A stretch of 64,000 bases of DNA from the NCBI RefSeq assembly GCF_021165755.1, contig NZ_CP088936.1, positions 310,001 to 374,000 of the forward strand. The letters run 5' to 3'. Position numbers and translations under genes: made by a program. Source of the stretch: Borrelia sp. RT5S (lineage in GTDB: Bacteria; Spirochaetota; Spirochaetia; Borreliales; Borreliaceae). This document shows, piece after piece, positions 20,039-26,051 of this stretch (position 1 is the stretch's first letter; the number at the start of each line of letters is the position of its first letter). The notes under the pieces were generated by a model that saw nothing but the letters and a program-made list of their open reading frames with translations, had not been told where the DNA came from and did not search any database.

Positions 20039-21492
20039 ATGAATAGCAGTTCCTTTAAGTTTGCTTTATTAATATGCTCTCTTCTCATTCTCAACAAAAC
20101 CTCGCCAGCCTTAATTGCTAAAACATCATCAGATAGAAGAAGTAACTCATCTAAATTAGGAGTGATTAACAGCACGGGTTTACGCTTGGCAAAATTACGA
20201 ATAAAAATGGTTACCTCATTATATGCCCTATAATCCAGATTGCTAAGAGGCGAAAAACAAATCAAAACACTCTTTGTAATGTACTTTTCCCTGAAAAGAG
20301 CCAGTTTTTTTAAAGTTCCTCCTGAAAATAAAAAAGACTTAGAATAAAAAGTTTTAACTATCTTATCATCTCCATATCCCATATCTTTTCTAAAAAATTC
20401 CTTAAGCTTTTTAACAGTAGATTCTTTAATAAAAAGCTCGTTCTCAAAACTCATTATTTTCGCTAAAAAACTATCTAGTATAGTACTATTATCAGAAAAT
20501 AAATTTGCAATACCTAAAGGTAAAAATCCAGCCTTTAGTTCGTAAACATCAATACTTTCGTACCTCTTACCGTTCATTTTTATACATCCCACAAATGGAA
20601 TTTCTCCTAAAAATAACTTCTCCCACGTTTTTATTGCTGCCTCTTCTGCAATAATTCCAAAAACTCCTCTTCTTTTTAAAGAAAAATTAATATCATACTT
20701 CCAAAAATCTTCAAAAAATAAACTAAATTTCATAAAATCCTCATCTGATTTATCATAATTAACCTTTGTAAAAACAAATTTATCCGTTGCCATTTCAAGT
20801 TTGTTAAGTATCGTCTCCCTGTTTGTTGTCCTGAAACATTTCCCATCTTTTAAAATAACAAATTCATCGCTAAAGTTTATGGCACTCCCAATTTCCCTAT
20901 GAGTGATAAAAAGAGAAGTAATACCCGTCTTCTTAAGATGGCTAAGGAGCTTAATAAACTCCTTAGCCTCTTTTTGAGAAAAATAAGCTACACTTTCATC
21001 AAAAATAATAACCTTTGCATTGCTCTTAAGAGAAGAAATGATAAGCAGAAGATATACCTCTTTAATATTTAAATCCCGTATTCTTTTATCCAGATTAAAA
21101 TCAATATTATAAAACTGTCTAATCCACTTATAATACCTGTAGGTCCTAGACTTATTCATTAAAACAAAAAACTTAGAACCAAACCAGTAAATATTAAGAT
21201 ACTCCCATACTCTTAAATTCATATTAAGTTTTGGTATCTGAGACACAAGATAAACACCATTACTCTTTGCCTCATCCACATTCCAACTCTTCTGTATTCT
21301 ATTGTCTACAAACACATCCCCACTATCAAAATGAGCAGCACCAGCTATGATTTTAGATAAAGTGCTCTTCCCCTCTCCATTTCTACCAACAACAGTCAAA
21401 ATCTTAGCTTCTTCAATCTTTAAATTAACATTATCTAAAATGGGTCTCTCAATATCTGGGAAAGATTTTACTATGTTTTTAAACTCTATCAT
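20035..21492 (-). CDS. rfuB: ABC transporter ATPase with fused double NBD, putative RfuB
   Basis: A 485-residue protein with two nucleotide-binding domains, as in MglA/RbsA-type ATPases. Domain 1 has Walker A GRNGEGKST (about 36-44), Q-loop LVSQIPKLN, Walker B AKVIIFDES and a switch His in FITHRE, but its signature is the divergent LNIKE. Domain 2 lacks a recognisable Walker A (GIIAEEAAIKTWEKL) yet keeps a signature-like FSGGTLKKLAL and Walker B-like VLICFSPLSNLD. So probably one composite ATP site is competent and one is degenerate. It belongs with rfuA, rfuC and rfuD. Confidence 0.82.
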   Translation of the reverse strand: MIEFKNIVKSFPDIERPILDNVNLKIEEAKILTVVGRNGEGKSTLSKIIAGAAHFDSGDVFVDNRIQKSWNVDEAKSNGVYLVSQIPKLNMNLRVWEYLNIYWFGSKFFVLMNKSRTYRYYKWIRQFYNIDFNLDKRIRDLNIKEVYLLLIISSLKSNAKVIIFDESVAYFSQKEAKEFIKLLSHLKKTGITSLFITHREIGSAINFSDEFVILKDGKCFRTTNRETILNKLEMATDKFVFTKVNYDKSDEDFMKFSLFFEDFWKYDINFSLKRRGVFGIIAEEAAIKTWEKLFLGEIPFVGCIKMNGKRYESIDVYELKAGFLPLGIANLFSDNSTILDSFLAKIMSFENELFIKESTVKKLKEFFRKDMGYGDDKIVKTFYSKSFLFSGGTLKKLALFREKYITKSVLICFSPLSNLDYRAYNEVTIFIRNFAKRKPVLLITPNLDELLLLSDDVLAIKAGEVLLRMRREHINKANLKELLFI

Positions 21493-21496
21493 AACA

Positions 21497-22537
21497 TCAT
21501 TCTAAATCTATCTTTATCCCAACATCGCTCATCACTTTTATCTTATCTTCAAGTTTTTTCTTAATCTCAGAACTAATGTTTTCTAAATAAAATTTATTTA
21601 GAAAATTAAATGAAACGCCCCTATCTTTAAGCCCAAGCACTTCATACGTGCCGTATTTAATCTCTCCTCTTAAAGCTTTATCTAACACTTTTTCTACATA
21701 AAATCTATGATTTGTAACACCCGAGCCAATAATATTGTCTTTATTATTCAAATAATCTTCACTATCAAATAGAACGGCAAAAACATTGTGCTCACGTACT
21801 GCTGACAGCACCCCACCAACAGCAGTTCCCACAATAGGAAGAACTACAGAAACTTTTGAATTTAAAATTAAGGAATCTGCTAAAGCCTTTACCTTACTAC
21901 TGTCGTACCAGTTCCCTAAAGTTCTAAAGAAAACTTCTGAATCTAAAACTTCTTTAATTCCATTCTTAAAATAAGGGTAAATATAATCATTCATAACAGG
22001 GTATTCTTGCCCAGCAATCAAGGCTACATTTTTGCTTGACAAATCGAAGTTTTTTAAAAATAGACCCACATAATAACCTAGGATATAGGCCTCCTCTGCT
22101 ACATTATAAGACAGGGAATATACTTGAGGGTTAGTATTTTTTACCAAAGAATCAAAAATTAAGAATTTAGTATGGGGATGATTTTTTGAAATCGTATCAA
22201 CAATTCCCTGCATTGAATTATTCGCTGTTATTAAAAAATCATATTCCTGATGCTTTAATAGCTTTTCAAGCAATTCTGTCCATTCGCCCTGATTAAACCC
22301 AGCCTCAAATAGCTTAACTTCAATGTCTCCTCTACTCTTTTGAAATTCAACCAAAAAATCATACATTTCTCTGTAGGAAGGAGCACCACTAATAACACCA
22401 GGAATAAATAAAGCAAGCTTTTTCCCTGTTGAAGTTTTAAGCTCCCTAACTTTAAAAAAGTTAATATATACAAACAGAAATAAACAAACCAATGAAGTAA
22501 AAATCCAAAAAATTCTAAGCAACAGGAACCTACTCAC
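21497..22537 (-). CDS. rfuA: BMP-family substrate-binding protein, putative riboflavin-binding RfuA
   Basis: A 346-residue periplasmic-binding protein of the BMP/PnrA type. It shows KLALFIPGVISGAPSYREMYDFL, FLITANNSMQGIVDTIS, YNVAEEAYILGYYVGLFL and VGTAVGGVLSAVREH. The start is a GTG overlapping the cyclo-ligase stop by 8 bases. The N-terminus (LLLRIFWIFTSLVCLFLFVYINFF) is a long hydrophobic anchor without a normal lipobox, whereas T. pallidum RfuA is a lipoprotein. It would capture substrate for the downstream ATPase and permeases. Confidence 0.8.
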   Translation of the reverse strand: MSRFLLLRIFWIFTSLVCLFLFVYINFFKVRELKTSTGKKLALFIPGVISGAPSYREMYDFLVEFQKSRGDIEVKLFEAGFNQGEWTELLEKLLKHQEYDFLITANNSMQGIVDTISKNHPHTKFLIFDSLVKNTNPQVYSLSYNVAEEAYILGYYVGLFLKNFDLSSKNVALIAGQEYPVMNDYIYPYFKNGIKEVLDSEVFFRTLGNWYDSSKVKALADSLILNSKVSVVLPIVGTAVGGVLSAVREHNVFAVLFDSEDYLNNKDNIIGSGVTNHRFYVEKVLDKALRGEIKYGTYEVLGLKDRGVSFNFLNKFYLENISSEIKKKLEDKIKVMSDVGIKIDLE

Positions 22538-23102
22538 AAAAATGAAACACCTTTGCCTCGCAAATCATAACGTCTAGCTTGATATCATTAGCACAAAAAG
22601 GCACAAAATTAAAAATTTGAAAATCAAAGCAAACGCCAACCTTTAAAAAGAAGCCTCTTTGTAGAAAGATATCATAAAATCCTCCACCACGTCCAACTCT
22701 ATGTCCTGTTTTACTCGAAAATGCAAGGCCTGGAACCAACACAACAGAATACTTATCGCTGTTAAACTCAATACAAGAGACAGGCTCTAACAAATCAAAC
22801 TTGCCTATCTTAAGAGAAGAGTCTCCAAAATATCTAAAAAAACTCATGATACGTCTATCTAAAATTTTTGGCAAAAAAACCTCAAAGTTTAAACTCAATA
22901 AAGCATTTAACAATCCGTGTATTTGAACCTCAAATTGCATGGGATAGTAAGATAAAACCTGAGAAATATTTACGCTTTTAATGAATTCTAACAAATTTAG
23001 GGAAATATCATCACTAAATTTGGCTCTTTTGGCTACTTCATAAGTTTTTAAAAAAACTATCATCCTGTCTCTAATTTCTTGCTTTAACAAAGCCTTGTTC
23101 AT
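22530..23102 (-). CDS. 5-formyltetrahydrofolate cyclo-ligase family protein
   Basis: Converts 5-formyl-THF to 5,10-methenyl-THF with ATP, returning a stored folate to the one-carbon pool. At 190 residues it is normal length. The nucleotide-binding segment RVGRGGGFYDIFL and N-terminal KQEIRDRMIVFLKTYEVAKRAKFSDDI are characteristic. It lies between the FecR-domain gene and rfuA and is translationally coupled to the latter. Confidence 0.88.
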   Translation of the reverse strand: MNKALLKQEIRDRMIVFLKTYEVAKRAKFSDDISLNLLEFIKSVNISQVLSYYPMQFEVQIHGLLNALLSLNFEVFLPKILDRRIMSFFRYFGDSSLKIGKFDLLEPVSCIEFNSDKYSVVLVPGLAFSSKTGHRVGRGGGFYDIFLQRGFFLKVGVCFDFQIFNFVPFCANDIKLDVMICEAKVFHFCE

Positions 23103-23107
23103 AAAAC

Positions 23108-24193
23108 CTAAAATTCTCTAGGCTTTAACAAGTAAAATTCATCAACTCTTAAATTACTAGGAACATCGCCATGAGTACGGGCTAAATACATTTTGAAGGA
23201 ATGAATTGTTTTAAAAAATTTCCTCATTAGGGACTCTCTATTATTTTTATAATCTTTGAAAAAATTTGAAATAGACCCATGGACAATTAATTTTTCAGAA
23301 ACGTCAGCTGAATTTCTTACAACATCTTCTATGAAAAAAAACATATTTGCTAAAAAAATAAAATTATTAAAAAGGATTCCTATCCTGCCTTTCAGATAGT
23401 TAATATCATTAATCATATCGACCCTATCTCCTAAAGTATGATTTTCGTCTTCTAAGCTCCACTTTGAATATATAACATTAAATCTAGAATCTTTTGCTAG
23501 ATTCTCATACAAAAAGTCAAACCTAAAACCACCCTCAATATACCTTGAAAATATATAGTTCGCACTCCTATTACTCAAAGAAGTAAAATTTTTACGAGAT
23601 TTCTCTTTAAAAGATTGTATTACGTTTTTAGGTATAGGATCGCTAGTTTTGCTCAAAAAGGAATTATTATCCCAAATTAAGACACTAGTACCTCCTGAAA
23701 CCAAATATTCATCTTTGTTGTAATGTCTAAGAATACCCTCAAAAACACTTACAAAATAACTATTGTAGTATTCACCGTTAACATAAAATTTTGACGGTGA
23801 ATCTGTGACAAAAAAATAATTATCAATATTGACAGAAAGCGAAGATCCTCTGACAACTTCATAAATAACAACCTCCAAACTTCCCTTAAATAGGTATACC
23901 TTCGCGTCCTGCACGTCTTTAAGAGAGGAATAAAAAATAAGACCATTCGTATTGGAATAAAGAGTCAAATCCGACGAAACACCATTTATTCCATACAAAC
24001 TTACCTTAACTTTTGCATTGTCTCCAACTTCAATAAAATCATACTCAAAAATCTCATCTCCCAAGTCTAATTTGACAGGAACAGTATTCCTTAAAACACT
24101 AACCCTACCCTCCATTTCTTTAATGAATGCCACCTGAGAGAACAACGCCATCTTGGATAGTAACAAAAAAATGATAGCATATAGTTTTAAAAT
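23108..24193 (-). CDS. FecR-domain exported protein (BB0322-like); start codon unusual
   Basis: The first ~170 residues form a FecR-like domain (EMEGRVSVLRN, LGDEIFEYDFIEVGDNAKVKVSLYG, VYLFKGSLEVVIYEVVRGSSLSVNI), usually found in periplasmic or wall-associated proteins. The C-terminal half is helical and unrecognised. The first standard codon in frame is TTG at 24166, which would cut off the signal peptide. The only good Shine-Dalgarno (CAGGAG, 24200-24205) sits six bases before an in-frame ATT at 24193. Starting there gives LKLYAIIFLLLSKMALFSQ, a proper signal peptide. An ATG at 24180 would reach this frame only with one extra T in a T7 run. I favour the ATT start, with moderate confidence. 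Confidence 0.7.
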   Translation of the reverse strand: MLKLYAIIFLLLSKMALFSQVAFIKEMEGRVSVLRNTVPVKLDLGDEIFEYDFIEVGDNAKVKVSLYGINGVSSDLTLYSNTNGLIFYSSLKDVQDAKVYLFKGSLEVVIYEVVRGSSLSVNIDNYFFVTDSPSKFYVNGEYYNSYFVSVFEGILRHYNKDEYLVSGGTSVLIWDNNSFLSKTSDPIPKNVIQSFKEKSRKNFTSLSNRSANYIFSRYIEGGFRFDFLYENLAKDSRFNVIYSKWSLEDENHTLGDRVDMINDINYLKGRIGILFNNFIFLANMFFFIEDVVRNSADVSEKLIVHGSISNFFKDYKNNRESLMRKFFKTIHSFKMYLARTHGDVPSNLRVDEFYLLKPREF

Positions 24194-24270
24194 AAAATTC
24201 TCCTGCCGTCCAGCACTTATAAGTTAATTATATCCTTTTTTCGAAAGATTTTTAACTTTAAAAAAATGAA

Positions 24271-24283
24271 AACACATTGTGTT
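24271..24283. promoter_or_regulatory. 13-bp palindrome, operator-like
   Basis: AACACATTGTGTT is a perfect inverted repeat around a central base, in the divergent region between the FecR-domain gene and the lipoprotein array. It lies just upstream of a candidate promoter at 24292-24319. It could be an operator, but no regulator is known and a short palindrome in AT-rich DNA can be chance. Confidence 0.3.
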
Positions 24284-24291
24284 CTGCCTGA

Positions 24292-24319
24292 TTGCAAAAA
24301 TGATATTTTGTGCTAGATT
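24292..24319 (+). promoter_or_regulatory. Candidate promoter of the lipoprotein array
   Basis: TTGCAA at 24292-24297 and TAGATT at 24314-24319 are separated by 16 bases and point toward the array. It is the best sigma-70-like match before the first unit, though both boxes deviate from consensus. Confidence 0.4.
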
Positions 24320-24391
24320 TCCCTTCATGGGGACTCGGAGAAGGATAAGGCTGCAGCTGGTATAGTGGGCATTGTGTGGAGGGGTTTGTTT

Positions 24392-24550
24392 ATGATAAAG
24401 GGAAAAATTGTCACTTTTGGCTTTATCGGCATTTGCTCTTACCGCACGGGTAATTGTACTGACGCGCCTTCTCGGAGGGGAAGAAAACGTGAGGGGGAAG
24501 AAAATGTGAGGGTTTTAAAGTCCCAGAGCCCGTTGGGAGGAAGAGGCACA
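24392..24550 (+). pseudogene. Decayed microlipoprotein copy A
   Basis: The region aligns with the intact copies at nucleotide level: a GGAGGGGTTTGTTT start context, a hydrophobic signal core and a 3' end AGCCCGTTGGGAGGAAGAGG much like copy D. The ATG frame is lost early. Removing one A from the A5 run restores KLSLLALSAFALTA, a normal signal core, but another shift is needed before the expected Cys. The ATG frame as it stands (MIKGKIVTFGFIGICSYRTG) has no sensible signal peptide. I read it as a pseudogene. Confidence 0.65.
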
Positions 24551-24618
24551 AGGGTGTTGATACTGAACTGGCAATGGTTGAGTATGCTGTGTACTAAAAG
24601 TACTATCAATAAAGTAGG

Positions 24619-24664
24619 AGTATTGATTACTTAAGGGCTGAACTGTCTTGAAGTAAGTGATGCT
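24619..24664 (+). promoter_or_regulatory. Leader hairpin of array unit B
   Basis: Arms AGTATTGATTACTT (24619-24632) and AAGTAAGTGATGCT (24651-24664) pair over 14 positions with three G-U pairs and one mismatch. The hairpin ends 9 bases before the AAGGA ribosome site of copy B. Related structures precede copies C, D, E, F and BB0323. Confidence 0.55.
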
Positions 24665-24686
24665 ACCGATGGTAAGGATTTTTGTT

Positions 24687-24842
24687 ATGATGAAAAAAAA
24701 CAAGTTGTTATTTTTGGTTTTGTCGGCGTTTGTCTTGTCTATGTCTTCATGTAAGACCCACAATGTTTATCATTGCAAGCCACCTCAAGAAGATGACGGT
24801 GGGGCTTCTAAAATTTCAAAGCCCGCTGGAGAAAGAAGGTAG
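24687..24842 (+). CDS. Microlipoprotein, array copy B (51 aa)
   Basis: A 51-residue predicted lipoprotein. It has a MMKKNK start, hydrophobic core LLFLVLSAFVLSMSS and lipobox Cys22 (L-S-x-S-S-C context). The mature 30-residue tail CKTHNVYHCKPPQEDDGGAS continues with KISKPAGERR. The start is the ATGATG after TAAGGATTTTTGTT. A second Cys lies eight residues after the lipidated one. The signal peptide and C-terminal KISKPAG motif are shared with copies C, D and F and loosely with the N-terminus of BB0323. I know of no described family; function unknown. Probably lipidated and anchored facing the periplasm or the surface. Confidence 0.7.
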   Translation: MMKKNKLLFLVLSAFVLSMSSCKTHNVYHCKPPQEDDGGASKISKPAGERR

Positions 24843-24908
24843 GAGCGTCGGCTAAAAGCTGAAAAACACGTGTACCGGGAGTACTAAATATAAAATATAA
24901 GTGGGGTG

Positions 24909-24946
24909 CCTGTTGCTTGGGGCTAAAGGTTGTCTTGGGCGACAGG
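24909..24946 (+). promoter_or_regulatory. Leader hairpin of array unit C
   Basis: Arms CCTGTTGCTTGG (24909-24920) and TTGGGCGACAGG (24935-24946) pair over 12 positions, five of them G-U. The outer stem sequence differs from units D and E but still pairs, which argues for conserved RNA structure. It ends 13 bases before the AAAGGA ribosome site of copy C. Confidence 0.5.
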
Positions 24947-24972
24947 TTCTGCTTAGTGGAAAGGATTTGTTT

Positions 24973-25122
24973 ATGATGAAAAGAAACAGGTTACTGTTTT
25001 TGTTGGCATTTGTTATCTCTCTAGCTTCATGCGAGACCCGTAATATTTATACTTGCAAGCCACTTCAAGAAGATGATGGTGGGGCTTCTAAAATTTCAAA
25101 GCCCGCTGGTGTAAGAAGGTAG
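24973..25122 (+). CDS. Microlipoprotein, array copy C (49 aa)
   Basis: A 49-residue predicted lipoprotein. The signal peptide is MMKRNRLLFLLAFVISLASC with lipobox Cys20 (LASC), followed by a 30-residue tail CETRNIYTCKPLQEDDGGAS and KISKPAGVRR. The tail is nearly identical to copy B, also at synonymous sites, so the duplication is recent. The ribosome site AAAGGATTTGTTT precedes ATG at the ideal distance. An in-frame extension back to 24901 exists but passes through the leader hairpin and lacks a ribosome site. Function unknown. Confidence 0.72.
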   Translation: MMKRNRLLFLLAFVISLASCETRNIYTCKPLQEDDGGASKISKPAGVRR

Positions 25123-25176
25123 AGATGATGTCAAGATAAATGGCGCTTGTGTGCCGAAATACTATTAAGACATAAG

Positions 25177-25220
25177 AGCATCGGTTACAAGGCTTTGACT
25201 TGTCTTACACAAACGATGCT
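25177..25220 (+). promoter_or_regulatory. Leader hairpin of array unit D
   Basis: Arms AGCATCGGTT (25177-25186) and AAACGATGCT (25211-25220) pair with one mismatch. Inside the loop AAGGC and GTCTT can form a second small stem. The hairpin lies upstream of the AAAAGGA ribosome site of copy D. Confidence 0.5.
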
Positions 25221-25245
25221 ACTACATAGTAAAAAGGATTTATTT

Positions 25246-25401
25246 ATGATGGAAAGAAACAAGCTATTGTTTTTAGTTTTATCTCTACTTGCTCTGTCTC
25301 TGTTCTCATGTGAGACTGTATATAATGTCTACACTTGCGAAACACCTCAGGAATATAGTGGGGCTTCTAGAATTTCAGGACCCGTTGGAGAGAGAAGGTA
25401 G
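25246..25401 (+). CDS. Microlipoprotein, array copy D (51 aa)
   Basis: A 51-residue predicted lipoprotein, with signal peptide MMERNKLLFLVLSLLALSLF and lipobox Cys22 (LFSC). The 30-residue tail CETVYNVYTCETPQEYSGAS ends in RISGPVGERR. The tail has the same length and second-Cys spacing as copies B and C but has diverged more (EYSG for EDDGG, GPVG for KPAG). The ribosome site is AAAAGGATTTATTT. Stop-codon context (AGAAGGTAG) and the following spacer resemble the other units. Function unknown. Confidence 0.72.
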   Translation: MMERNKLLFLVLSLLALSLFSCETVYNVYTCETPQEYSGASRISGPVGERR

Positions 25402-25456
25402 GGTGTTGTTGTAAGGATGATGGCGCTTGTGTGTCAAAAATAGTGTTAAGAATAAG

Positions 25457-25501
25457 AGCATCGGCTACAAAGGGATTCAATTATCTTGCGTAACCGATGC
25501 T
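25457..25501 (+). promoter_or_regulatory. Leader hairpin of array unit E
   Basis: Arms AGCATCGGCTAC (25457-25468) and GTAACCGATGCT (25490-25501) pair over 12 positions with a single G-U wobble. This is the best-paired stem of the series, even though the coding part of unit E is broken. Confidence 0.55.
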
Positions 25502-25524
25502 TTATAAATAAAAAGGGTGTGTTT

Positions 25525-25647
25525 ATGATGAGGGGAGACTAATGGGCTGTCGTTTTGATTTTGTACAAGCTTGAGCTTGTAGGACACTATCTTAGACAGG
25601 CAGAGACATATCTACAGACTTCTGGAACCCTTTTGGAGAAAAAGTAG
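25525..25647 (+). pseudogene. Decayed microlipoprotein copy E
   Basis: The leader and start region AAAGGGTGTGTTTATGATG are intact, but the frame stops after five codons (MMRGD). Downstream, GTTTTGATTTTGT resembles the signal-core codons of copy F and BB0323. The end TTCTGGAACCCTTTTGGAG leads to AAAAAGTAG, matching the conserved 3' end of the other copies. The middle is rearranged. A nonsense change plus indels make it a pseudogene. Confidence 0.6.
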
Positions 25648-25708
25648 AGTTATTAATGTTGGATTTGTGGCGGTTATATAATAAAATGAAGGTATTATTG
25701 AGAAACAA

Positions 25709-25762
25709 GGGCGTTGGTTACTTAAGACGGAGTCGCCTTGTCCTAGGTAGCAAGTGTTGCTC
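25709..25762 (+). promoter_or_regulatory. Leader hairpin of array unit F (weaker)
   Basis: Arms GGGCGTTGGTTACT (25709-25722) and AGCAAGTGTTGCTC (25749-25762) can pair with several G-U pairs and three mismatches. Position relative to the AAAGGA ribosome site matches the other units. Support is weaker than for units B to E. Confidence 0.35.
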
Positions 25763-25781
25763 AATAACAAAGGATGTGTTT

Positions 25782-25946
25782 ATGTTAAAAAAAAGCAAGT
25801 TAATTTTGATTTCGTCCCTGCTTACTTTCTCTCTAGTATCATGCGAAACTACTCCAGAAGAAAGAAAATGCGATGATTACAAAATCTTAAAGCCCTCTGG
25901 GAATAAGAAGCACAGTATTGGTGCTGCGCCATTGGCAGTTGTATAA
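25782..25946 (+). CDS. Microlipoprotein, array copy F (54 aa)
   Basis: A 54-residue predicted lipoprotein with signal peptide MLKKSKLILISSLLTFSLVS and lipobox Cys21 (LVSC). The 34-residue tail CETTPEERKCDDYKILKPSG ends in NKKHSIGAAPLAVV. Among the small copies it is the closest to BB0323: both have LLTxSLVSCET followed by TPEE/PPED. It keeps a second Cys nine residues after the first and the KILKPSG motif, but its C-terminus reads past the usual stop of the other copies. The ribosome site AAAGGATGTGTTT is like that of BB0323. Function unknown. Confidence 0.7.
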   Translation: MLKKSKLILISSLLTFSLVSCETTPEERKCDDYKILKPSGNKKHSIGAAPLAVV

Positions 25947-25988
25947 TTATGGATAATGAACTAGAAGTATCATTAAGAAACAAAGTTG

Positions 25989-26025
25989 TTGATTGCTTAA
26001 AGGCTGGCTTGCCCTGGGTGATCGA
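25989..26025 (+). promoter_or_regulatory. Leader hairpin before BB0323
   Basis: TTGATTGC (25989-25996) and GTGATCGA (26018-26025) pair over eight positions with wobbles. GGC and GCC inside the loop form the small inner stem. This is the member of the hairpin series that precedes the full-length LysM lipoprotein gene. Confidence 0.45.
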
Positions 26026-26051
26026 TGCTGCACAATAACAAGGATGTGTTT

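Noticed and set aside
20035-24200. FMN riboswitch ahead of the putative riboflavin transporter genes
   Set aside because: Genes are packed with overlapping ends and no long structured leader is present.
24515-24763. 82-codon minus-strand frame across the start of the lipoprotein array
   Set aside because: It lies opposite the better-supported unit B, has no ribosome site, and its sequence follows from the repeats on the other strand.
24909-25501. Leader hairpins as intrinsic terminators
   Set aside because: No T run follows the stems, and each is immediately followed by a ribosome site and start codon.
24392-26051. CRISPR array explanation for the ~270-base periodicity
   Set aside because: Repeats and spacers are far too long, the repeated part is coding with lipoprotein signals, and no cas genes are near.
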